This document shows, piece by piece, positions 52,250-60,053 of a stretch of DNA of 64,000 bases. The stretch is from Luteimonas sp. (GTDB lineage Bacteria; Pseudomonadota; Gammaproteobacteria; Xanthomonadales; Xanthomonadaceae), in NCBI GenBank assembly GCA_024707405.1, contig JANPZU010000001.1, positions 434,001 to 498,000 of the forward strand, in the 5' to 3' direction. Position numbers and translations under genes: made by a program. The notes under the pieces were generated by a model. It worked only from the letters and a program-made list of their open reading frames with translations, made no database searches and was not told the origin of the DNA. The stretch's first letter is position 1, and every line of letters begins with the position of its first letter.

Positions 52250-52277
52250 AAAGCCTCCGCGACATCCTGTCCCTGCC

Positions 52278-52355
52278 CGTCATTCCCGCGAAAGCGGGAA
52301 TCCAGCTTGTTTGATCACTGGAATACAGTGGATTCCCGCTTTCGCGGGAATGACG
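52278..52355. repeat. Perfect 27-base inverted repeat (REP-like element)
   Basis: Arm one (52278-52304, beginning CGTCATTCCCGCGAAAGCGG) and arm two (52329-52355) are exact reverse complements over 27 bases, with a 24-base centre. Each arm also contains its own small hairpin (TTCCCGC-GAAA-GCGGGAA). It fills the gap between the convergent patatin and HemJ genes. The same CGTCATTCCCG core is a common dispersed repeat in this family and may also act as a terminator. Confidence 0.85.
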
Positions 52356-52375
52356 AAACCTGATTCAGCGGTTCC

Positions 52376-52828
52376 CTAGAACGGCTTCGCGATCACCAGC
52401 CAGATCACGCCCAGCAACAGCAGCACCGGGATCTCGTTGAAGACGCGGAGCACCTTGCCCGAATGCAGCGTGCGTCCCTTGTCCACGCCCTTGAGCCAAC
52501 GGCCGGCGACGATGTACATCGCGAACATCGCCGCGACCAGCGTCAGTTTGGCGTGCATCCAACCGGTGCCGCTGCCGACCATCGTCGGGAAGTCGGGAAT
52601 GAAGCGATAGCCGAGCCACAGCACCAGCCCCAGCACGAACGCCAGCCCGAACATCACGTGCCCGAAGCGGTACAGGCGCCGCCCCATCAGCACCAGCCGC
52701 GCCCGCACGGTCGCATCGTCGCCCGCTTCCACCAGGTTGATGAGGATGCGCGGCAGGTAGAAGGCGGCCGCCACCCAGGCCATCACGAACAGCAGGTGGA
52801 AGGACTTGACCCACAGGTAGGCTTGCAT
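52376..52828 (-). CDS. hemJ: HemJ-type protoporphyrinogen IX oxidase (CopD-like)
   Basis: A 150-residue inner-membrane protein with four helices. It has the conserved early motif WVKSFHLLFVMAWVAAAFYLPR, whose His binds haem in HemJ. LYRFGHVMFGLAFVLGLVL, GWMHAKLTLVA and the terminal FNEIPVLLLLGVIWLVIAKPF are all HemJ marks. HemJ oxidises protoporphyrinogen IX in haem synthesis in bacteria lacking HemG and HemY. No other haem-synthesis gene lies nearby. Confidence 0.88.
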   Translation of the reverse strand: MQAYLWVKSFHLLFVMAWVAAAFYLPRILINLVEAGDDATVRARLVLMGRRLYRFGHVMFGLAFVLGLVLWLGYRFIPDFPTMVGSGTGWMHAKLTLVAAMFAMYIVAGRWLKGVDKGRTLHSGKVLRVFNEIPVLLLLGVIWLVIAKPF

Positions 52829-52900
52829 CGGCTGGCTCCCTCGCGCAGGTATCGGCGCGTGCAGCGGTTATTGTAGCGACCCGCGACAACGGCACAGCAC

Positions 52901-53491
52901 ATGCACAAGCGCTACGACCAGGCCTACTTCGACAAGTGGTACCGCCGCGAAGGCATCGGCGGCGCGAAACGGCTGGCGCGCAAGGTCGCGCTTGCGGTGG
53001 CGACAGCCGAGTACCACCTCGAACGCCCGATCCGCAGCGTGCTCGACATCGGTTGCGGCGAAGGCGCATGGCGTGCACCGTTGATGAAGTTGCGGCCGAA
53101 GCTGCAATACCTCGGCTTCGACAGCAGCGAATACGCCATCGCCAGACACGGCAAGCGCCGCAACCTGCACTTCGCAAGGTTCGGCGACTTCGCGCACCTG
53201 CGTCCATGCGCACCCGTCGACCTGCTGGTCTGCAGTGACGTGTTGCACTACCTGCCCGTGCGCGAAATCGACCGCGGACTGCCGGGACTGGCCGATCTGT
53301 GCGGCGGCATCGCCTTCCTCGAATGCTTCGCCCGCGAGGACGAGGCCGAAGGCGACGACGACGGCTTCTTCAACCGGCCCGCGGCGTTCTACCGCAAGCG
53401 CTTTGCCATGGCTGGTTTCCGGCAGGTCGGCTCGCATTGCTGGCTGTCGCCGGGGCTCGCCGACGACGCCGCGGCGCTGGAAACCGCCTGA
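52901..53491 (+). CDS. Class I SAM-dependent methyltransferase
   Basis: A 196-residue methyltransferase. The SAM-binding motif SVLDIGCGEGAWRAP lies at about 45-59, and LQYLGFDSSEYAI (acidic loop) and VDLLVCSDVLHYL (motif post-II) follow in order. The N-terminal KRYDQAYFDKWYR is shared by a small uncharacterised group. The substrate cannot be inferred. It is divergent from hemJ over 72 bases and precedes the PHA depolymerase by 80 bases. Confidence 0.87.
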   Translation: MHKRYDQAYFDKWYRREGIGGAKRLARKVALAVATAEYHLERPIRSVLDIGCGEGAWRAPLMKLRPKLQYLGFDSSEYAIARHGKRRNLHFARFGDFAHLRPCAPVDLLVCSDVLHYLPVREIDRGLPGLADLCGGIAFLECFAREDEAEGDDDGFFNRPAAFYRKRFAMAGFRQVGSHCWLSPGLADDAAALETA

Positions 53492-53571
53492 CGACGCCAC
53501 CTGCAGCGGCTTAACCCCGCCATCGGGCGGATGGGATATGCTGCGGCGCAGCAACACCAAGGACACACCGG

Positions 53572-54885
53572 ATGCTCCTGTACCAGTTCCATGAACTCGG
53601 ACGCGCGTGGATGGCGCCGCTCACCTATTGGGCTGAAGCCAACGCCAAGGCGTTCTCGGCCTCCGGTAGCTGGTTGTCGTCGATGCCGGGCGCCGAACGC
53701 ATCGCCGCGGTCAACGAACTGCTCTATCGCATCGGCAAGGATTACGAGAAGCCCGCGTTCGACATCCACTCCATCGAATGGCAGGGCGAGGTGTACCCGG
53801 TCGTCGAGAAGAAGATCCAGTCGACGCCGTTCTGCAACCTGCTGCGCTTCAAGCGCTACACCGACGATGCCGGCACCATCGGCGAGATGCGCGGGCAGCC
53901 TTCGGTGCTGATCGTCGCGCCGCTCTCGGGCCACCACGCCACCCTGCTGCGCGACACCGTGCGCACGATGCTGCGCGACCACAAGGTCTACATCACCGAC
54001 TGGGTCGACGCGCGCATGGTGTCGAAGGATGCCGGGCCGTTCACGCTCGACGACTACATCCACACCATCGAAGGCTTCATCCGCCACATCGGCGCCGAAG
54101 ACCTGCACGTGATGAGCGTGTGCCAGCCGACCGTGCCGGTATTGGCCGCCGTATCGCTGATGGCCGCGCGCGGCGAACCGACGCCACGTTCGCTGGTGAT
54201 GATGGGCGGGCCCATCGACACCCGCGAATCGCCGACTTCGGTCAACAACCTCGCGACCGAAAAACCGCTGTGGTGGTTCGAGTCGAACCTGATCCATCCG
54301 GTGCCGCAGAACTTCCCCGGCGCCGGCCGCCGCGTCTACCCCGGCTTCCTGCAGCACACCGGATTCATGGCGATGAACCCGGAACGGCACTTCATGTCGC
54401 ACTGGGACTTCTACCAGGATCTGGTGAAGGGCGACCTCGACGACGCCGAGTCCCACCGCCGCTTCTACGACGAATACAACGCGGTGCTGGACATGCCCGC
54501 CGAGTACTACCTGGACACCGTGCGCGTCGTGTTCCAGCAGCACCTGCTGCCGCGCGGGCTGTGGGACGTCGCGGGCGAGCGCGTGAAGCCCGAAGCGATC
54601 CGCCAGACCGCCCTGCTCACAATCGAGGGCGAACTCGACGACATCTCCGGCAAAGGCCAGACCCGCGCCGCGCACAAGCTGTGCACCGGCATCGCCGCGA
54701 AGGATCGCAGCCACCTCACCGTGAAGGGTGCAGGCCACTACGGCATCTTCAGCGGCCGCCGCTGGCGCGACCAGGTCTACCCGCAGGTGCGCGATTTCAT
54801 CGCCGCGAACGTGGCCAAACCGAAAACCTCGCCTGCCGCGAAAAAGGCCGCACGCAAGGCCGCTACGCGCCGCGCCAAGCGCTGA
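53572..54885 (+). CDS. phaZ: Intracellular polyhydroxyalkanoate depolymerase
   Basis: A 437-residue PHB_depo_C family alpha/beta hydrolase that mobilises stored polyhydroxyalkanoate. The nucleophile elbow is MSVCQPTVPVLAA, with cysteine as nucleophile as in intracellular PhaZ. LIVAPLSGHHATLLRDTV forms the oxyanion side, MGGPIDTRESPT and GAGHYGIFSGRRW the remaining active-site loops (the last with the catalytic His). The tail is Lys/Ala-rich (AAKKAARKAATRRAKR), perhaps binding DNA or granules. No PHA synthase gene is in the window. Confidence 0.9.
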   Translation: MLLYQFHELGRAWMAPLTYWAEANAKAFSASGSWLSSMPGAERIAAVNELLYRIGKDYEKPAFDIHSIEWQGEVYPVVEKKIQSTPFCNLLRFKRYTDDAGTIGEMRGQPSVLIVAPLSGHHATLLRDTVRTMLRDHKVYITDWVDARMVSKDAGPFTLDDYIHTIEGFIRHIGAEDLHVMSVCQPTVPVLAAVSLMAARGEPTPRSLVMMGGPIDTRESPTSVNNLATEKPLWWFESNLIHPVPQNFPGAGRRVYPGFLQHTGFMAMNPERHFMSHWDFYQDLVKGDLDDAESHRRFYDEYNAVLDMPAEYYLDTVRVVFQQHLLPRGLWDVAGERVKPEAIRQTALLTIEGELDDISGKGQTRAAHKLCTGIAAKDRSHLTVKGAGHYGIFSGRRWRDQVYPQVRDFIAANVAKPKTSPAAKKAARKAATRRAKR

Positions 54886-54953
54886 GCCGCCGTGCCCACC
54901 CCGCTGCCATGCAGGCAGCTGGGAGAGAGGCCATCGAACGCGATGCGCCCTGC

Positions 54954-55862
54954 TCAGGCGTACTGCGCCGTCTTGACCAGCAGGTGCTTGGCCATGACGC
55001 CATGCAACCTGCCGATGCCGCGCGCGACATGCAGCGTCGCGAACAGCAGCGCAACGCCCACCACGCTCAGCAACGGCAGCAACCACGGCGCTTCCGCCGG
55101 GACGTCGATGCCGAACATCCACATGTTCAAGTGCACGCCCGGCAGCAACGCGAGTGGACTGAACAGCAACGACAGCGACATTGCCAGCAACGTCACCGCG
55201 ATAGTGAAGTAGAAGATCCCGAGCGGCAGCATCAGCAGGAAATAGAGGAGCGTGCTCCACGTGCGCGGGTCGGTGAACATGTCGCCGATGCGTTGCAACA
55301 GGCTCCGGCCACGCGCGGTATACAACGGTCGACGCGGCATGCGTTCGCCCAGCATCACCTCGACCAGCCGCCCCTCGACCAGCGACAGGATGCGCACCGA
55401 GCCGAAAAACAGGATCAGCAGCGGGATGCCGACGACGGTCACCGACAATCCCAGCGACACCGAGAAACCCGCCACCACCCACACGAAGTAGAAGATGCCG
55501 GTCGCCAGCGCCAGCACCATGTAGAACAGCGACGCATACGCGCGCGGATCGGCGGCCACGCCGAAGAAACGCCCGATCATCGACGCACGCGGCGGCGGCG
55601 GCGGTGCACGCAGCGCGGTCTGCACCTTTTCCTCGGTGTCGCGGTAGATGTCGGCCACTTCTTCCGGCGCGCCGTAGCTCGACGCCACCGCGGCGATGAC
55701 CTCGGCCTCGGACTTGCCGGGGTTCTCGGCCAGCTCGGAGCGCAGGTATTCCTCGGCGTCGTACAACGCGTCCTGGATCAGCGCGGGATCGGCCCCGGCC
55801 AGCGAACGGCGCAGGTGCTCGAGGTATTCGGGAATGTTGTTCGGCAGGCGTTGGCTATTCAT
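54954..55862 (-). CDS. HAAS/DUF1700-like signalling membrane protein
   Basis: A 302-residue protein. An N-terminal helical domain (about 1-75: YLEHLRRSLAGADPALIQDALYDAEEYL, then VAASYGAPEEVADIY) matches the HAAS/DUF1700 type found beside PadR regulators. It is joined by a Pro-rich linker (APPPPPRA) to a membrane region of four to six helices, arranged as two similar halves (LFYMVLALATGIFYF and LLYFLLMLPLGIFYF). The ATG overlaps the padR stop (ATGA), so the two work as a pair, the regulator probably controlling this gene. Confidence 0.82.
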   Translation of the reverse strand: MNSQRLPNNIPEYLEHLRRSLAGADPALIQDALYDAEEYLRSELAENPGKSEAEVIAAVASSYGAPEEVADIYRDTEEKVQTALRAPPPPPRASMIGRFFGVAADPRAYASLFYMVLALATGIFYFVWVVAGFSVSLGLSVTVVGIPLLILFFGSVRILSLVEGRLVEVMLGERMPRRPLYTARGRSLLQRIGDMFTDPRTWSTLLYFLLMLPLGIFYFTIAVTLLAMSLSLLFSPLALLPGVHLNMWMFGIDVPAEAPWLLPLLSVVGVALLFATLHVARGIGRLHGVMAKHLLVKTAQYA

Positions 55863-56236
55863 TCTCGGCTCCCCTCCAGGACGGAATCGACGGAATCGCG
55901 GGTGGCACGCCAGGCGGCGGCCCAGTCGCGCAGGGCGATGCGACCCTGCGTGGTGATGCGGTAGTAGCGCCGCGGCGGCCCGGCATCGGACGGTTCGACG
56001 AAGCTGTCCAGCAATCCGGCTGCCTGCAGGTTGCGCAGCACCGGGTACAGCGCGCTCTGCTTGCCGCTCAGCACCCCGTCGCCGGAGCGCTCGAGCGTCT
56101 TGGCGATCAGGTAGCCATACATCGGCTCCCCGGATGTCGCCAGCACCGCCAGCAGTGCAAGCGACACCGTGCCCGCGCTCAGTTCCTTCTGGAACTTGCG
56201 CAGATGCGGATCGTCACTGTCGTCGGACTCGCCCAT
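55859..56236 (-). CDS. PadR family transcriptional regulator
   Basis: A 125-residue winged-helix regulator. The DNA-binding domain reads [28 protein letters not shown], then [21 protein letters not shown], and the wing is [15 protein letters not shown]. The start ATG has AGGAGG five bases upstream; the earlier frame begins with a TTG and is unlikely. It is coupled to the HAAS membrane gene and divergent from a cyclophilin gene, with a possible operator between. Confidence 0.92.
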   Translation of the reverse strand: MGESDDSDDPHLRKFQKELSAGTVSLALLAVLATSGEPMYGYLIAKTLERSGDGVLSGKQSALYPVLRNLQAAGLLDSFVEPSDAGPPRRYYRITTQGRIALRDWAAAWRATRDSVDSVLEGSRE

Positions 56237-56262
56237 CGGGCCTCCTGCTTGCTGCAACCAAT

Positions 56263-56285
56263 ACTATTATTCAGTTCGCTATAGT
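56263..56285. promoter_or_regulatory. Candidate operator: ACTAT-N13-ATAGT
   Basis: An inverted pair ACTAT (56263-56267) and ATAGT (56281-56285) sits in an unusually AT-rich patch (ATACTATTATTCAG) between divergent padR and the cyclophilin gene. Autoregulation by PadR-type proteins often uses such dyads. It does not match the ATGT-N8-ACAT PadR consensus, so this is only a candidate. Confidence 0.25.
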
Positions 56286-56354
56286 GGATGTGCCAGTAGT
56301 CATCCAGCCGCGCCAGTCGGCCACAATCGGGGAATCGCCAACCGGAAGTCCCCC

Positions 56355-57287
56355 ATGTCTCGATTCCGCCCGACCCAACTCGTCGCCCTGCTCGCAGCCA
56401 CCCTCGCCCTGCCGCTGGCCGCTGCCGAGGCCGATGCGCCGCCACGCCCCCTGACCACGCAGGAGATCCTGGACGCCTCGCAACCGGGCGACTGGCGCAC
56501 GCCGGATCCGGCCAACACGCTGTACATGGATCTCGAGGCAGGTCGCGTGGTGATCGAACTGGCGCCTGCATTCGCGCCGGAACACGTCGCCAACATCCGC
56601 ACGCTGGCGAAGGAAGGCTTCTGGAACGGCACCAGCCTCTACCGCTCGCACGACAATTTCGTGGTGCAGTTCGGCGATGCCGATGCCGACGATCCGGCAC
56701 AGGCCAAATCCACCGGCAGAGCAAAGGCCAGACTCCCCGCCGAGTTCGAACGCAGTGCACGCGGGCTGCCGTTCCACGCAATCCCCGATCCCGACGGCTG
56801 GGCCGCGCAAGTCGGTTTCAGCGAAGGATTCCCGGCTGCGCGCGAAGGCGCCAACGGACAGGCGTGGCTGGCACATTGCTACGGCACGCTCGGTGCTGGC
56901 CGCAACATGGAGGCAGACAGCAGCATCGGTGCGGAACTCTACGTGGTGACCGGGCAATCGCCACGCCAACTCGACCGCAACATCACCACGGTCGGCCGCG
57001 TGCTCAAGGGCATGGAACTGTTGAGCGTGCTGCCGCGCGGCACCGGCCCGCTCGGCTTCTACGAAACGCCGGAAGAGCGCACGCCGATCAAGGCGATCCT
57101 CCTCGCCTCGGAACTGCCCGAATCCGAACGCGAAGCCATCGAAGTGCTGCGCACCGACACGCCCACGTTCGACGCCATGGTCGAATCGCGCCGCAACCGC
57201 CGCGACGATTTCTACAAGCGTCCTGCCGGTCACATCGATCTGTGCAACATCGCCATCCCCGTGCGTACACCGGGCGACGGCGACTGA
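56355..57287 (+). CDS. Exported cyclophilin-type peptidyl-prolyl isomerase
   Basis: A 310-residue periplasmic protein with a signal peptide (1-24, LPLAAA-E). The cyclophilin domain (about 55-255) is recognisable by [24 protein letters not shown], the active-site Arg in [40 protein letters not shown] and [12 protein letters not shown]. It is larger and more divergent than PpiA, with inserts and a 50-residue C-terminal extension. GGAAG precedes the ATG. Confidence 0.87.
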   Translation: MSRFRPTQLVALLAATLALPLAAAEADAPPRPLTTQEILDASQPGDWRTPDPANTLYMDLEAGRVVIELAPAFAPEHVANIRTLAKEGFWNGTSLYRSHDNFVVQFGDADADDPAQAKSTGRAKARLPAEFERSARGLPFHAIPDPDGWAAQVGFSEGFPAAREGANGQAWLAHCYGTLGAGRNMEADSSIGAELYVVTGQSPRQLDRNITTVGRVLKGMELLSVLPRGTGPLGFYETPEERTPIKAILLASELPESEREAIEVLRTDTPTFDAMVESRRNRRDDFYKRPAGHIDLCNIAIPVRTPGDGD

Positions 57288-57369
57288 ACGCCACGCCGGA
57301 ATCCTCACGCCACGTTTCCATTCCGGTTCCTACGCTGCTCTCGCCCCCCACGAGCCGCATGAGGACACG

Positions 57370-57666
57370 ATGGCCCTGCTCCGCCTCCGCATCGCCGGCA
57401 GCGATGACAACGCACGCGCGATCATCAACCTGTTGCAGAGCCTCGACGGCATCGAGCATGTCGAGGAGATCGACGACCTGATGCCGCACATGGACGATGC
57501 CGACTCCAGTTCCGCCGGCCTGCACGACACCCGCGCGGCGCATACCCATGGCATCGAGATCGAAGTGCCCAATCCCTCGACCGCACGCAAGGTGCGCGAT
57601 GCCGTGGAAGCGCTCGCCTTCGACCTCGACGCGCTGGTCGAGATCGAAGAAGAGGAAGACGACTGA
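57370..57666 (+). CDS. Small acidic protein of unknown function (predicted ferredoxin-like fold)
   Basis: A 98-residue soluble acidic protein. Two similar strand-helix-strand units are seen: LLRLRIAGSDDNARAIINLL with a following HVEEIDD strand, and GIEIEVPNPSTARKVRDAVE with a following LVEIEEEEDD. They are separated by a His/Asp-rich loop (MPHMDDADSSSAGLHDTRAAHTH). This suggests an ACT- or ferredoxin-like fold with a possible metal-binding loop, but no family was recognised. It lies 82 bases after the cyclophilin gene. Confidence 0.65.
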   Translation: MALLRLRIAGSDDNARAIINLLQSLDGIEHVEEIDDLMPHMDDADSSSAGLHDTRAAHTHGIEIEVPNPSTARKVRDAVEALAFDLDALVEIEEEEDD

Positions 57667-57681
57667 GCCGCAGGGTCGCGG

Positions 57682-58638
57682 TCAGGAGGCCGCCGGCAAG
57701 GACTCGATGAACTCGATCATCCGCTGGCGCTGCGCTTCGTCCGGCAAGCGACCACGTCCGGCGCCGAGGTTGTCGGCCATGTTGCGCGCACGGCTGGTCG
57801 CTGGCGTCACGCAGGTCACCGCCGGATGCGCAGCGACGAACTTGATCATGAACTGCCCCCAGGAATGGGCGTCGAATTCCGCCGCCCATTCCGGCAACGG
57901 GCGGTCGCCGATGCGATTCCACAGCCGCGTGCGCCCGAACGGCACGTAGACCAGCACGCCGATCTTGCGCTCCAGCGCCAGCGGCAGGATGGTCTCTTCC
58001 ACATCGCGGTTGTCGACCGCGTAATCGACGCCGATGAAATCCAGCGCGTTCTCCTGCATCGCCTCGATCAGTTTCGGATACGCCGGCTTGCTGGTCGAGG
58101 TGACGCCGACGTAACGGATGCGGCCCTCGGCCTTGTATTCGTTGAGGATCGCAAGCTGGGTCGGGATGTCGGCCAGGTTGTGCACCTGCACCAGATCCAG
58201 CTTGTCCTTGCCGATCAGCTTGAACGAGTTCTCGATCTGTTCGCGCGCCTTGGCCGGGTCGGCCTTGTCCTCGCCACGCGGCACCACGTTGACCTTCGTC
58301 GCCCAGAACACCTTGTCGGTGATGCCAAGCTCGCGCGCGATGCTTCCGGCGACTTCCTCCGACGCGCCATACCCGGGCGCGGTGTCGAATACCGTGCCGC
58401 CGCCATCAACCAGCGCCTGCAGCACCTCGCGCAGTGCGGAAACGTCTTCGCTGCGCGCGACCTGCGAAAACGTCGCCGAACTGCCCAGCCCGACCAGCGG
58501 GATCCGTTCGCCGCTGGAAGGAATGGCACGGGTCAGCAGCGGCCCTGCCGCGCCTTCGGCGAACAACCTGCCATGCGGCAATGCGGCCGCGAGCGCCGCG
58601 GCGATGGAAAACTTGAGGCAATCACGACGCGTGGCCAT
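57682..58638 (-). CDS. Tat-exported aldo/keto reductase
   Basis: A 318-residue protein. The N-terminus TRRDCLKFSIAAALAAAL is a twin-arginine signal, so the enzyme is folded with its cofactor before export. The aldo/keto reductase core has the catalytic Asp and Tyr in FDTAPGYGAS, Lys in FWATKVNV and His in LVQVHNLAD. AAGG-type ribosome site AAGGAG lies seven bases before the ATG. Periplasmic aldo/keto reductases are rare; the substrate and source of reduced cofactor outside the cytoplasm are open questions. Confidence 0.87.
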   Translation of the reverse strand: MATRRDCLKFSIAAALAAALPHGRLFAEGAAGPLLTRAIPSSGERIPLVGLGSSATFSQVARSEDVSALREVLQALVDGGGTVFDTAPGYGASEEVAGSIARELGITDKVFWATKVNVVPRGEDKADPAKAREQIENSFKLIGKDKLDLVQVHNLADIPTQLAILNEYKAEGRIRYVGVTSTSKPAYPKLIEAMQENALDFIGVDYAVDNRDVEETILPLALERKIGVLVYVPFGRTRLWNRIGDRPLPEWAAEFDAHSWGQFMIKFVAAHPAVTCVTPATSRARNMADNLGAGRGRLPDEAQRQRMIEFIESLPAAS

Positions 58639-58788
58639 GGGCGATCTCCTTGGATGAATGGGCATCGAGCCGAAGGCGATGTCACCGGAGTCTGACCCAG
58701 CCTCCGTGTCGCATCAACCTCACGCGCCCCGTGTCGCCAATCGCTGCACATGGCGCGTCGCAACATCCATCGCCGCCCTGCGCGTCGA

Positions 58789-59601
58789 TCAGCGCAGAGC
58801 CTTGCGCCTGCGCCAACGCCGCACCAACCACACCACGACACCCAGCACCACCAGCACCGGCAACAGGAACGCAAGCGAACGGATCGTCCACGCCACGCCC
58901 GATGCGAGCAGACCGCTCGACTCGCGCAAGGCCTGCACGATGTCGTTGCGACTGGCCTGCGCCGACGTCGGCTGGAAGTTCAATGTCAGCAATTGCGTGT
59001 CGATGCGCCGGCGATGCTGCGCACCTTGTTGCTCGGCCGCTTCGAGTTGCGCCTCGGTGTCGGCCAGTTGCCGCGACAGCGCGATCATGTCGGCCACCGA
59101 CAGGTCGCGACGCGACTGGAATTCCTGCAGGCGTTCCCGTTCATTGCGCAGCCGCGCCTGTGCGAGGTCGTTGTCGCGCACCGCCACGGCCAGGTCTTCC
59201 GCACGCGTGGAACGATGGCCCACGTCCGCACCCTCGCTGGCGAGCGCGATCATCGGCTCCACGCCCGCCGGCACGATGCGCATGCCCAGGCTGGCGCTGG
59301 GATGGTCGCCGCCCTGCTGCTGGACGTTGAGCACCACGCAATCGCCGAAGCGGCTTTCGTTGCAGGCCGCCTGCGCGGCCTTGAGCTTCGGCTCGATGTC
59401 GGCCGCCGCCACGCGCACGCCCGCTGTGTGTTCATAGGCCAGGAACGAGCGCAGGCCGGATCCATCCTTGGGAGGCGCCGCAGCCGCGAAGCCGTCACCG
59501 GCATTGGCGAAGCCGACCGACTCGCCCTGTTGCCGGCTGCTGCAACTCGCCACGACCAGCACCAGGGCCAACGCCATCGAGCAGGATTTCAATCGCATCA
59601 T
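58789..59601 (-). CDS. DUF4349 lipoprotein with coiled coil and C-terminal membrane helix
   Basis: A 270-residue protein. The signal VLVVASC gives a lipobox cysteine near residue 20. The mature part has an alpha/beta domain (SFLAYEHTAGVRVAA to PMIALASEGADVGHRST), a coiled coil (about 135-200: DNDLAQARLRNERERLQEF, SRQLADTEAQLEAAEQQ), then a C-terminal membrane helix (about 238-260) and a basic tail. This layout is DUF4349, of unknown function. Three in-frame ATGs compete; 59601 is best spaced from GAGG. Confidence 0.8.
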   Translation of the reverse strand: MMRLKSCSMALALVLVVASCSSRQQGESVGFANAGDGFAAAAPPKDGSGLRSFLAYEHTAGVRVAAADIEPKLKAAQAACNESRFGDCVVLNVQQQGGDHPSASLGMRIVPAGVEPMIALASEGADVGHRSTRAEDLAVAVRDNDLAQARLRNERERLQEFQSRRDLSVADMIALSRQLADTEAQLEAAEQQGAQHRRRIDTQLLTLNFQPTSAQASRNDIVQALRESSGLLASGVAWTIRSLAFLLPVLVVLGVVVWLVRRWRRRKALR

Positions 59602-59612
59602 GTCCATGATCC

Positions 59613-59966
59613 TCAGAAACTCGCGCCATCGACCGGTACGACCCTCAGCGACGACAGGTCGAGGGCTGGCAGGCACCGCAGGTTGACCGCGGCGGTCTTC
59701 GCACCGCTGCGCGGATCGACGCCTTCGCTGAAGGGCGAGATGCCGCACAGCAGGCAGAAGCGGTGTTCGATGGCGTGCTTGTTGAACCGGTAGGTTCCCA
59801 GCGCCGACTCCGGGGTCTTGAGCACCAATGCCTCGCGTGGAAAGAACCCCAGCAGGCCGCCGCGCTTGCGGCACATCGAACAATTGCAGTCGTAGCCTTC
59901 GGCGATGTCGGCATCGAGCTCGAATGCGATGGCGCCGCAATGGCAGCCGCCCTGGTAGACCGTCAT
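59613..59966 (-). CDS. GFA family zinc protein (glutathione-dependent formaldehyde-activating enzyme-like)
   Basis: A 117-residue protein with the GFA/CENP-V fold. Cysteine pairs that bind structural and catalytic zinc are visible: GGCHCGAIAFELD, CNCSMCRKRGGLLGF, and HRFCLLCGISPF. The family is named for Gfa, which joins formaldehyde to glutathione, but most members have unknown substrates. It begins 88 bases from the divergent DUF885 gene. Confidence 0.87.
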   Translation of the reverse strand: MTVYQGGCHCGAIAFELDADIAEGYDCNCSMCRKRGGLLGFFPREALVLKTPESALGTYRFNKHAIEHRFCLLCGISPFSEGVDPRSGAKTAAVNLRCLPALDLSSLRVVPVDGASF

Positions 59967-60053
59967 CGTCCCGCCCTCTTCCCGGATGGCGCCAGCATAG
60001 CGTGGTGGATGCCGCGCTATCCTGTACGCAAGACCACCCGGATCCAGACATCC

